From Candidatus Rhabdochlamydia sp. (GTDB taxonomy: Bacteria > Chlamydiota > Chlamydiia > Chlamydiales > Rhabdochlamydiaceae), in assembly GCA_030043815.1 (NCBI GenBank), contig JASHWX010000082.1, positions 1 to 5,259 of the forward strand: a DNA stretch of 5,259 bases. Direction: 5' to 3'. A program made the position numbers and the translations under genes. The notes under the pieces are model-generated. The model made no database searches and was not told where the DNA came from. It saw nothing but the letters and a program-made list of their open reading frames with translations. Positions within the stretch are counted from its first letter, which is position 1, and every line of letters starts with the position of its first letter. Positions 1 to 5,259 of the stretch are shown piece after piece.

Positions 1-12
1 GCCACCTAGGTT

Positions 13-47
13 AAAACCGCTTCTGCAAAACAGAAGCGGTTTTTTTT
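13..47 (+). terminator. Rho-independent terminator of an upstream gene
   Basis: A perfect 13-bp inverted repeat (13-25 with 31-43) encloses a 5-base loop (CAAAA, 26-30). It runs into eight consecutive T residues (40-47). The stem has a GC core (CCGCTTCTG) with flanking A and T runs, the classical intrinsic terminator form on the + strand. It most likely ends a transcript whose gene lies left of the window. Bases 1-12 are too few to identify that gene. The hairpin lies 12 bases before the next start codon, so it could also act as a leader attenuator. Confidence 0.87.
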
Positions 48-59
48 GCGAGGTTAAGA

Positions 60-512
60 ATGTTAAAATATGTTTCACTCCTAGCAGCATGCTCTATAGC
101 CTATTCGGCATCTCTCAATGCGCTCATCGTCCTGGATGACGTGATGAGCCAAGAAGATCAAAAAAAGACCGGTGTCTCAAGTTTGACTTATCAACAAAAG
201 GTCGCATTAGAAGATTGGCTCAATCAATACTGCGTGATGAAGAAGGTCAAGAGGCAACAGAAGCAAAAACAGCTCTTTCTCTCCATCAACATCGACGGCG
301 GCCAAAAAATCCAGCTCTCCGACAATTCCATGTGGCAAATTTCCCCTGATGACCTTCCGACAGCTGCCACCTGGATTACCCCTATCCCCATCCAAATCGT
401 CCCCAGTAACTACCCAGACTACCCATGGCTTCTCGTCGACACCCAGACCGGTGTCAGCATCAAAGCTAAAAAGATTTCGCCGACTACCTCAACTCCCAGT
501 GGTCCTTCTTGA
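60..512 (+). CDS. Small predicted exported protein of unknown function (150 aa)
   Basis: I do not recognise a named family. The ATG at 60 follows a GAGG ribosome binding site (50-53) at 6-base spacing. The N-terminus looks like a Sec signal peptide: Lys3, a hydrophobic stretch over about residues 4-19, and a plausible cleavage site after Ala21 (LNA|LIV). The mature part has a helical, basic, glutamine-rich segment (about 44-70, with many Lys, Arg and Gln). A compact, probably beta-rich segment follows (about 71-138), with a 'LSDNSMWQISPDD' motif (86-98), Trp105 and a proline- and tyrosine-rich turn (108-123). The tail is a low-complexity Ser/Thr/Pro run (139-150). The form suggests a small periplasmic or envelope-associated protein. 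The gene ends inside the putative clpB promoter, 45 bases before the clpB start. No promoter is visible between the terminator at 13-47 and its start, so its own transcription is unclear. Function is not inferred. Confidence 0.75.
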   Translation: MLKYVSLLAACSIAYSASLNALIVLDDVMSQEDQKKTGVSSLTYQQKVALEDWLNQYCVMKKVKRQQKQKQLFLSINIDGGQKIQLSDNSMWQISPDDLPTAATWITPIPIQIVPSNYPDYPWLLVDTQTGVSIKAKKISPTTSTPSGPS

Positions 513-535
513 CAGATACACATGACTCGTATAAA
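509..535 (+). promoter_or_regulatory. Putative housekeeping-sigma promoter of clpB
   Basis: A perfect -35 hexamer TTGACA (509-514) overlaps the stop codon of the upstream gene (TGA, 510-512). A -10-like TATAAA (530-535, five of six matches) follows. The spacer is 15 bases, shorter than the usual 16-18, which lowers confidence. Transcription would start near 541-543, giving a short leader that still contains the clpB ribosome binding site. No CIRCE repeat, the HrcA operator of many heat-shock genes, is visible here. Confidence 0.45.
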
Positions 536-543
536 TTAGGTGC

Positions 544-548
544 GGAGG
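544..548 (+). promoter_or_regulatory. Ribosome binding site that fixes the clpB start
   Basis: GGAGG is a strong Shine-Dalgarno core placed 9 bases before the ATG at 558. An upstream in-frame GTG at 540 would put this element inside the coding region and has no comparable site of its own. This decides the start in favour of 558. Confidence 0.85.
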
Positions 549-557
549 TACAATCCT

Positions 558-3008
558 ATGTCTCCGCAATTTACAGAATCCGTGCAACGAGCTCTTGAGG
601 AGGCGCTGGCTTACGCTCAAGAGAATAATCATACTGAGGTCGGCGAGAATCACCTCTTGCTCGCCTTACTCGATGACCCGAAAGGCTATTTCACGACACT
701 GGCCGCATCTTTGAAGTTAAAGCCTGAAAATTGGGTGCACCTGCTGCATGCAGCATTAAAAAAAGTCCCTACATTCAGCGAGTCAGTGCAAGCGCCGTCG
801 ATTTCTGCGCAATTGCAGCAAAGAGTGGTAGAAGCGCAAGCCCTTGCGAAGAAATGGGGCGATGACTACATCGGCAGCGATCATCTCTTTTATGTATTTT
901 GTCAAGCGGGGGGAGAATTTTTTACAGGGCTTAAATTAAAGGACGTAGAATCGCGCATTAAAGAAATCCGTGGATCAAAACGCCTGGACTCTCCCGCATC
1001 GGAATCTAGCCTTCAAGCGCTCGAAAAATACTGCAAAAACTTGACCGCTTTGGCCAAAGAGGGAAAGCTGGACCCGGTAATTGGCCGAGATGAGGAAATC
1101 CGGAGGACCATGCAGGTATTGAGCCGCCGCACAAAAAACAATCCTCTTCTCATTGGGGAGCCAGGGGTAGGCAAAACAGCGATCGCGGAGGGCCTTGCGC
1201 TGCGCATTGTTCAAAATGATGTGCCCGATTCATTGAAGGGCAAACAGCTGTATGTTCTCGATATGGGCACGTTGATCGCCGGCACGAAATTCCGCGGCGA
1301 ATTTGAAGAGCGGCTCAAAGGGATTTTGAAGGAAGTGGAGGAAGAGGACATTCTGCTTTTTATCGATGAAGTGCACACCTTGGTCGGAGCAGGGGCAACT
1401 GAAGGTGCGATGGATGCGGCCAATTTGCTCAAACCGGCGCTTGCACGCGGAACTTTGCACTGCATCGGCGCGACAACGCTGAGCGAATATCAAAAACACA
1501 TTGAAAAAGACGCCGCGCTAGAGCGCAGGTTTCAGCCTGTCCTGGTGCAAGAACCTTCATTGGAAGATGCGATCTCCATTTTACGCGGGCTTCGCGAGCG
1601 CTATGAGATCTATCACGGCGTCCATATCACTGAAGGCGCTTTGCATGCAGCCGTGTTCCTATCGGCCCGATACATTGCCGACCGCAGGCTGCCTGATAAA
1701 GCGATTGATCTGATCGATGAAGCAGCGAGCATGATCCGCATGCAAATCGGCAGCCTGCCGCTCCCGATCGACATTAAAGAGCGGGAATTGTCCGGATTGA
1801 TCATCAAGCAAAAGAGGGAAGGATCTGAAGAGACGGGACAGATTGCTTCAGTAAGAGAAGAGCTCTCTAACATGCGCGAACGATGGAACCGAGAAAAAAA
1901 ACTCATTGAGGTTGTCAAAGAAAAGAAAAATTCCCTCGAGAATTTGCGGTTTCAGGAAGAAGATGCCGAGCGCGCCGCCAACTATAACAAAGTGGCCGAG
2001 CTGCGCTACAATGCGATCCCTAAGATGAAAAAAGAGTTGGAAGAGGCCCAAATGAGCCTTTCTCAACTTCCCGATCGCCTTCTTCAAGAAGAAGTGGATG
2101 AGAGCCTCATCGCCCAAATCGTCGCAAAATGGACCGGCATCCCGGTCGATCGCATGAAAGAAGGTGAAACAGAGCGGCTGCTCAATCTCGAAAAGGCGCT
2201 CGGGACGCGCGTTGTCGGGCAGAATTCGGCCATAGAGGCGGTAAGCGAAGCGATCCGCCGCTCGCGTGCAGGTTTGAGCGATCCTTCTCGCCCAGTCGGC
2301 GTTTTCCTCTTCATCGGCCCAACAGGCGTTGGCAAGACTGAACTTGCTAAGGCCCTTGCCGACCAATTGTTCAATCAAGAAGACGCGATGATCCGCATCG
2401 ACATGACAGAATACATGGAAAAGCACAGCGTCGCCAAACTCATCGGTTCGCCTCCTGGATATGTTGGATATGAAGAAGGCGGACAGCTTACAGAAGCCTT
2501 AAGACGCCGTCCTTATTCTGTAGTTTTATTTGATGAAATCGAAAAGGCGCATCCTGATGTGTTCAATCTTCTTTTGCAAATTTTCGATGACGGCCGGATC
2601 ACCGATAGCAAAGGGCGCGTCGTCAATTGTAAAAATGCCCTGTTCATCATGACCTCAAATTTAGACAGCTCGGATGTGAAAGAGCATTTCCGCCCCGAGT
2701 TTCTCAATCGTTTAGATGAAATTCTTCCCTTCCTTCCATTGCAAGAAAAAGACATGGAGAAGATCGTCAGCATCCAGCTCCATCGCGTCGAAAAACGGCT
2801 GCGTGAGCGCAATATCCAGCTTAATTGGGGAAAAGATGTCTTAGATTATCTCGCCCGCAAGGGTTATGATCCCATCTATGGCGCCCGCCCGTTAAAGCGG
2901 CTCATTCAGCATGAAATCGTCAACCTGCTCTCAAAAGCTGTCCTCAAAGGAGAAATCAAGGAAAAAGTCTTGCTGTCTTACGGAAACAACGCAATTTTAA
3001 TAAATTGA
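558..3008 (+). CDS. clpB: ATP-dependent chaperone ClpB (Hsp100 disaggregase), 816 aa
   Basis: ClpB is a cytoplasmic hexameric AAA+ disaggregase. With DnaK, DnaJ and GrpE it threads aggregated proteins through a central pore. Visible domains: two Clp N-domain repeats (about 1-140, with ENHLLLALL at 30-38 and GSDHL at 106-110). First ATPase: Walker A GEPGVGKT 200-207, pore loop KFRG 244-247, Walker B ILLFIDE 265-271, arginine fingers 323-324. Coiled-coil middle domain, about 400-515, including Tyr484. Second ATPase: Walker A GPTGVGKT 587-594, pore loop GYVGY 634-638, Walker B VVLFDE 655-660, sensor-1 Asn701, arginine finger Arg718, sensor-2 GAR 775-777. The long middle domain separates it from ClpC and ClpA. 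From memory it matches chlamydial ClpB best. It is shorter than the usual 855-870 residues: about 11-14 residues are missing in the middle domain and 20-24 between sensor 1 and the arginine finger. All catalytic residues are intact, so I expect an active protein. The first pore loop has Phe where Tyr is usual. Confidence 0.97.
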   Translation: MSPQFTESVQRALEEALAYAQENNHTEVGENHLLLALLDDPKGYFTTLAASLKLKPENWVHLLHAALKKVPTFSESVQAPSISAQLQQRVVEAQALAKKWGDDYIGSDHLFYVFCQAGGEFFTGLKLKDVESRIKEIRGSKRLDSPASESSLQALEKYCKNLTALAKEGKLDPVIGRDEEIRRTMQVLSRRTKNNPLLIGEPGVGKTAIAEGLALRIVQNDVPDSLKGKQLYVLDMGTLIAGTKFRGEFEERLKGILKEVEEEDILLFIDEVHTLVGAGATEGAMDAANLLKPALARGTLHCIGATTLSEYQKHIEKDAALERRFQPVLVQEPSLEDAISILRGLRERYEIYHGVHITEGALHAAVFLSARYIADRRLPDKAIDLIDEAASMIRMQIGSLPLPIDIKERELSGLIIKQKREGSEETGQIASVREELSNMRERWNREKKLIEVVKEKKNSLENLRFQEEDAERAANYNKVAELRYNAIPKMKKELEEAQMSLSQLPDRLLQEEVDESLIAQIVAKWTGIPVDRMKEGETERLLNLEKALGTRVVGQNSAIEAVSEAIRRSRAGLSDPSRPVGVFLFIGPTGVGKTELAKALADQLFNQEDAMIRIDMTEYMEKHSVAKLIGSPPGYVGYEEGGQLTEALRRRPYSVVLFDEIEKAHPDVFNLLLQIFDDGRITDSKGRVVNCKNALFIMTSNLDSSDVKEHFRPEFLNRLDEILPFLPLQEKDMEKIVSIQLHRVEKRLRERNIQLNWGKDVLDYLARKGYDPIYGARPLKRLIQHEIVNLLSKAVLKGEIKEKVLLSYGNNAILIN

Positions 3009-4196
3009 GATGAGCCTTGCCTTTCTAAACAGATAATGCGCGCCGAAGAGGCAGATCCCCATGCCGAAAATGAGCATGGGGATGGCGCCGATGAGATCGC
3101 AGAGAAGGCCCCCCGCAAGGGGCATCACAGCCCCTCTTAAGCCGAGCATGAGAATGTTGACGCGCGTATAAGGCGAGCTGTCGCTCTCTTGGGCAAACAG
3201 CGTGCCGGACAAGTTCCAAATGAGATGGCTCCCCGCTTGCGCGACGCCATAAATGAAAAAGGCGAGATAGAGAAATCCCAAATCGATTTGGGCTAAAAGC
3301 AGAGCTAAAGGAAACAGCCCAAATCCGATCAGCACCCATAATGTCAGTTTCAGCAACGGAATTGTGGATAATCCTTTTTTCCACACGAAGGATGAAACTG
3401 CGACGCCGATGGCCATGAAGATAAATCGCGCGGTGGTGATGTTGGTATAGGACAAAAAGAGGGTGTCGGCGTAAAAGGTCGACAGCGCCGGCGCCATCAA
3501 CATCAAAGCAGACCCTCCGAACATAAAAGCTCCCTGGAAATGAGCAAAATCTGCTCTTTCCCGAATGAGGCGGAAACTCTCTTTCCAAGGATGAATGGTG
3601 AATGGGGCATCGAGGCGAAGAGGCAGCTCCGGCACACAGATGCGGGAAAAAAGCGCCAATGTACTCAAACCGAGGAGTGCAGAGAAAAAGAACAGCATCT
3701 TCCAATTCAACACATGCGCATCGAGCATCCCCCCGAAAATCAACCCTAAAAGACCGCTCTCGACAAAACTTAAAATATAATAGAGGGAAAAGACGTGTTC
3801 CCTCGGCTTCTTAGGGATGTTGCGCTTTAAGACCTCGATCAAAGGGGGGATCGCCGCTTTGCTGAACAATTGATACATCCCTGACGCGAGCAAAAGAAAC
3901 CAAAAATTATCTACCCACGGAAAGAAAAGAAAAGGGAGATAGGCTAAAAACGAAGCGCTCACCAGATTGGATATCAGCCGCCTTTTGGTATAAGCGCTCC
4001 AGTAAAAAGAGAAGACCGAAAGCACTGGCCGAAGGGTGATGAACAAAGAGACTTGAAAGAGACTGGCCCCTAGGTCTTTTCGCAAAATGAATGGGAGAAG
4101 CGTGTAAAGAGAAATAAGCGGCTCGGCTGCGAGGTTCATCCATAAGAGGGCAAACCGCGTGCTTTTGCATCCCGCAATGTTCTGCTCATCAGACAT
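2997..4196 (-). CDS. Major facilitator superfamily (MFS) transporter, 12 helices
   Basis: This 399-residue hydrophobic protein fits the MFS size and layout. Twelve membrane segments can be drawn at about 14-36, 45-65, 77-94, 97-119, 138-158, 166-186, 221-243, 256-272, 281-302, 307-326, 347-367 and 371-390. A longer hydrophilic loop between helices 6 and 7 (about 187-220) divides two six-helix halves. The MFS loop between helices 2 and 3 is degenerate: only a basic cluster (KRR, 71-73) remains of the usual GxxxDRxGRR motif. Membrane Arg56 and Glu146 may matter for transport, but no substrate can be read from the sequence. The ATG at 4196 lacks a recognisable Shine-Dalgarno, and Met20 is an alternative start just inside helix 1. 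The gene runs convergently into clpB with a 12-base overlap of their 3' ends. It is divergent from the kinase-like gene across a short gap. It is probably an inner-membrane carrier for a small metabolite taken from the host. Confidence 0.85.
   Translation of the reverse strand: MSDEQNIAGCKSTRFALLWMNLAAEPLISLYTLLPFILRKDLGASLFQVSLFITLRPVLSVFSFYWSAYTKRRLISNLVSASFLAYLPFLFFPWVDNFWFLLLASGMYQLFSKAAIPPLIEVLKRNIPKKPREHVFSLYYILSFVESGLLGLIFGGMLDAHVLNWKMLFFFSALLGLSTLALFSRICVPELPLRLDAPFTIHPWKESFRLIRERADFAHFQGAFMFGGSALMLMAPALSTFYADTLFLSYTNITTARFIFMAIGVAVSSFVWKKGLSTIPLLKLTLWVLIGFGLFPLALLLAQIDLGFLYLAFFIYGVAQAGSHLIWNLSGTLFAQESDSSPYTRVNILMLGLRGAVMPLAGGLLCDLIGAIPMLIFGMGICLFGAHYLFRKARLISIY
3055..3083. other. 10-bp hairpin just past the clpB stop, inside the transporter gene
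   Basis: ATCCCCATGC (3055-3064) and GCATGGGGAT (3074-3083) form a perfect 10-bp inverted repeat around a 9-base loop. It starts 47 bases after the clpB stop codon, within the 3' coding part of the minus-strand transporter. No T tract follows on either strand, so it is not a standard intrinsic terminator. It could protect or help end the clpB transcript, or simply reflect the coding of a Met/Gly/Pro-rich membrane helix. Confidence 0.4.
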
Positions 4197-4249
4197 GGGC
4201 AGAAGTTTATCACTTTTTGAGCTATTTTAATAATCGATTTTCGTCAATA
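4197..4249. promoter_or_regulatory. Divergent intergenic region between transporter and kinase-like gene
   Basis: This 53-base AT-rich gap must hold 5' signals for both flanking genes unless their promoters lie inside coding sequence. On the minus strand a TAAAAT (-10-like, 4229 down to 4224) would give the transporter a leader of about 20 bases, but no -35 is found at normal spacing; the best TTGACG (4247 down to 4242) is only 12 bases away. On the plus strand only weak candidates such as TAATAA (4228-4233) are seen. No Shine-Dalgarno is visible for either gene. Confidence 0.3.
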
Positions 4250-4260
4250 ATGGCTCAAAA
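4215..4260. repeat. Inverted repeat spanning the start of the kinase-like gene
   Basis: TTTTGAGC (4215-4222) and GCTCAAAA (4253-4260) form a perfect 8-bp inverted repeat. In RNA the pairing continues inward as U-G, A-U, U-A and U-A (4223-4226 with 4249-4252), giving a 12-bp stem with a 22-base loop. The ATG at 4250-4252 lies in the stem. A palindrome AATCGATT (4232-4239) sits in the loop. It may be a regulator binding site or a start-masking hairpin. Chance is possible at this AT content. Confidence 0.35.
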
Positions 4261-5155
4261 TATGAAATTACATCTTGCTTTAAAAATATTTTTCGCTGGA
4301 ATGGCGTGCTGGGGTCTTTCCTATTTCTGCAAGGTTCAGACGGGTGGATTTCGCGAGTATGCCATCCTCTCTAACTTGGAAAACGACCCGCGATGGGAGC
4401 TTCCTCCCTTAGCGGCTGAAGAAAAACACCAGATCGATGCCCTGCTCGACCAGCCGTTCACTTTTTTAGGCTCTGGAGGCTGGTGTTATGCCTTTTTAGG
4501 AAAAGACCAGAAAACCGTGCTGAAATTTTATAAGCATAGTCATTTGCTCTTAAGTTCGATTTTCAAAGATTTTGCATTTGAAAAATTGGTATCGAGAAGC
4601 GCACCTTGGCCAAAAGGCCTTCGCTACCCGCAGGAACTTAATTTTAAAAGCTGCACGCTTGTCTACAAACTTGCCAAAGAGCGTTCCGGACTCCTCTACA
4701 TCCATATCAATAAGACAGAGGGCATGCACAAGCCTGTGACCCTCTATGATAAGATCGGAGTCAAGCACGTCATCGATCTTGATAAAACAGAATTTGTCGT
4801 CCAAAGGCGCGCAGACCTTCTCATCCCGCACATCGAGGAACTGGTGAAACAGAAAAAGATCGATGAAGCCAAGGAATGCCTCGATGATTTTATAGCCTGT
4901 CTGCTTCAATTCGCCCACAACGGAATAAAAGATCTAGACACTTCCTTGAGAAAAAATTACGGATTTATCGAAGGGAAAGCCGTGTCGTTTGACTTGAGTT
5001 CATTCGTCTCGGATGAATCGCTCAAACATCCCGGCAGCTATCGAAAAGAAGTCGTCCTTAAATCGCAGCGGCTAAGCCGCCATTTACGAAAAAATCATCC
5101 CGAACTTTTCACCTATTATGAAAGCCGCATCCACGAAGTTTGTAGCTCGAAGTAG
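4250..5155 (+). CDS. Membrane-anchored protein-kinase-like protein (301 aa)
   Basis: No named family is recognised with certainty. An N-terminal hydrophobic segment (about 9-27, with Lys6 and Lys12) looks like a signal anchor. The body carries features of a kinase fold. A glycine-rich loop GSGGWCYAF (74-82) is followed at normal distance by VLKFYK, with Lys92 as the ATP-binding lysine candidate. Near the C-terminus is a catalytic-loop-like stretch from His223, with Asp228, Asp230 and Asn236, then FDLSS with Asp248 in the place of the metal-binding Asp of DFG. Spacing from Asp230 to Asn236 is 6 instead of the canonical 5, and the Gly of DFG is Ser, so the enzyme is divergent or possibly inactive. 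The cytoplasmic or exported position of the body is undecided. I chose the ATG at 4250, which starts just before the anchor. An in-frame TTG at 4217 and an ATG at 4262 are alternatives, and none has a clear ribosome binding site. The next gene overlaps its end by 38 bases. Confidence 0.75.
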   Translation: MAQNMKLHLALKIFFAGMACWGLSYFCKVQTGGFREYAILSNLENDPRWELPPLAAEEKHQIDALLDQPFTFLGSGGWCYAFLGKDQKTVLKFYKHSHLLLSSIFKDFAFEKLVSRSAPWPKGLRYPQELNFKSCTLVYKLAKERSGLLYIHINKTEGMHKPVTLYDKIGVKHVIDLDKTEFVVQRRADLLIPHIEELVKQKKIDEAKECLDDFIACLLQFAHNGIKDLDTSLRKNYGFIEGKAVSFDLSSFVSDESLKHPGSYRKEVVLKSQRLSRHLRKNHPELFTYYESRIHEVCSSK

Positions 5156-5259
5156 CTTCTTCATTTTCACACTTCTTCTTTTTTTAGCTGCCGCTGTCAA
5201 AATCGATCGCATTTTCTTCAAGCGCAACAGCAGCTTTTGCACCCGCTTTCTCTTTTCCA
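5118..5259 (+). CDS. 5' part of an overlapping gene with an N-terminal membrane anchor
   Basis: An ATG at 5118 opens a frame that stays open for 47 codons to the window edge, so the gene is truncated by the window. The product starts with a basic N-region (Lys2, Lys7, Arg11), a hydrophobic segment FFIFTLLLFLAAAV (about 14-27), then a basic stretch (IDRIFFKRN, 29-37) containing few acidic residues. This is a typical signal anchor or uncleaved signal peptide. It overlaps the preceding kinase-like gene by 38 bases in another frame, suggesting translational coupling. No Shine-Dalgarno precedes it. The other two + frames of 5156-5259 either hit a stop or lack a good start. The anchor plus short basic linker resembles the layout of the upstream protein, so it may be a tandem paralogue. 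That is inference, since only the first 47 residues are visible. Confidence 0.6.
   Translation, partial: MKAASTKFVARSSFFIFTLLLFLAAAVKIDRIFFKRNSSFCTRFLFS

Noticed and set aside
1..12. Possible 3' end of a tRNA or coding gene before the terminator (GCCACC, TAG at 7-9)
   Set aside because: Twelve bases are too few to tell a tRNA acceptor end from a coding end.
90..92. Lipobox-like LAAC ending at Cys11 of the small exported protein
   Set aside because: The sequence matches a lipobox, but only ten residues precede the cysteine and the hydrophobic stretch continues past it. A Sec cleavage after Ala21 fits better. Lipidation is not excluded.
540..557. GTG at 540 as the clpB start, adding six residues (MRRYNP)
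   Set aside because: It would place the strong GGAGG site inside the gene and lies before the predicted transcription start. The ATG at 558 has ideal spacing and matches where ClpB N-domains begin.
1848..2426. 192-codon open frame on the minus strand inside clpB
   Set aside because: It lies wholly antisense to a highly conserved gene, and its product has a biased, Phe-rich composition with no recognisable domain.
3025..3705. 226-codon minus-strand frame overlapping the transporter in another frame
   Set aside because: The transporter frame gives a clean 12-helix protein. This one is rich in Arg, His, Ser and Pro, typical of a shadow frame.
4217..4249. TTG at 4217 as the start of the kinase-like gene
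   Set aside because: A rare start codon with no ribosome binding site, adding a polar 11-residue extension before a normal signal anchor. The ATG at 4250 is simpler, though not proven.
5120..5259. Minus-strand open frame at the right edge
   Set aside because: Short, antisense to the end of the kinase-like gene and to the better-supported plus-strand frame. Its product is a run of basic residues without a domain.

Overview
The window looks like part of a chromosome from an environmental chlamydia (phylum Chlamydiota, outside the genus Chlamydia). The main evidence is the ClpB protein. Compared from memory, its wording follows Chlamydia trachomatis ClpB closely, including the linker after the N-domain, the 'GSLPLPID' entry to the middle domain and the 'CKNALFIMTSN' segment, and less closely E. 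coli ClpB. Base composition is fairly balanced by eye, richer in G+C than the AT-rich Parachlamydia-type genomes. I cannot name a genus.

Layout. Positions 13-47 hold a textbook intrinsic terminator, probably for a gene that ends before the window. A small predicted exported protein of unknown function (60-512, +) starts only 12 bases after it. A likely promoter overlaps that gene's stop codon and drives clpB (558-3008, +), the disaggregase of the DnaK system. Its start is the ATG at 558, which has a strong ribosome binding site, not the in-frame GTG at 540. clpB converges on, and overlaps by 12 bases, a 12-helix major facilitator superfamily transporter on the minus strand (2997-4196). A short divergent gap with an inverted repeat separates the transporter from a membrane-anchored protein with protein-kinase-like features (4250-5155, +). 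Overlapping its 3' end is a fifth gene (from 5118, +), which starts with a membrane segment and runs off the window.

How the genes relate. clpB is a housekeeping and stress gene. The other genes show no clear functional link to it. The kinase-like gene and the overlapping partial gene look like a translationally linked pair and may be paralogues. The points most worth a second look are: a roughly 20-24 residue in-frame gap in the second ATPase domain of ClpB plus a shortened middle domain; the divergent membrane-anchored kinase-like protein and its overlapping partner; the inverted repeat over that gene's start codon; and the terminator placed directly ahead of the first gene. I saw no tRNA, rRNA, CRISPR array, insertion sequence or origin. 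No stretch longer than 300 bases lacks a gene.
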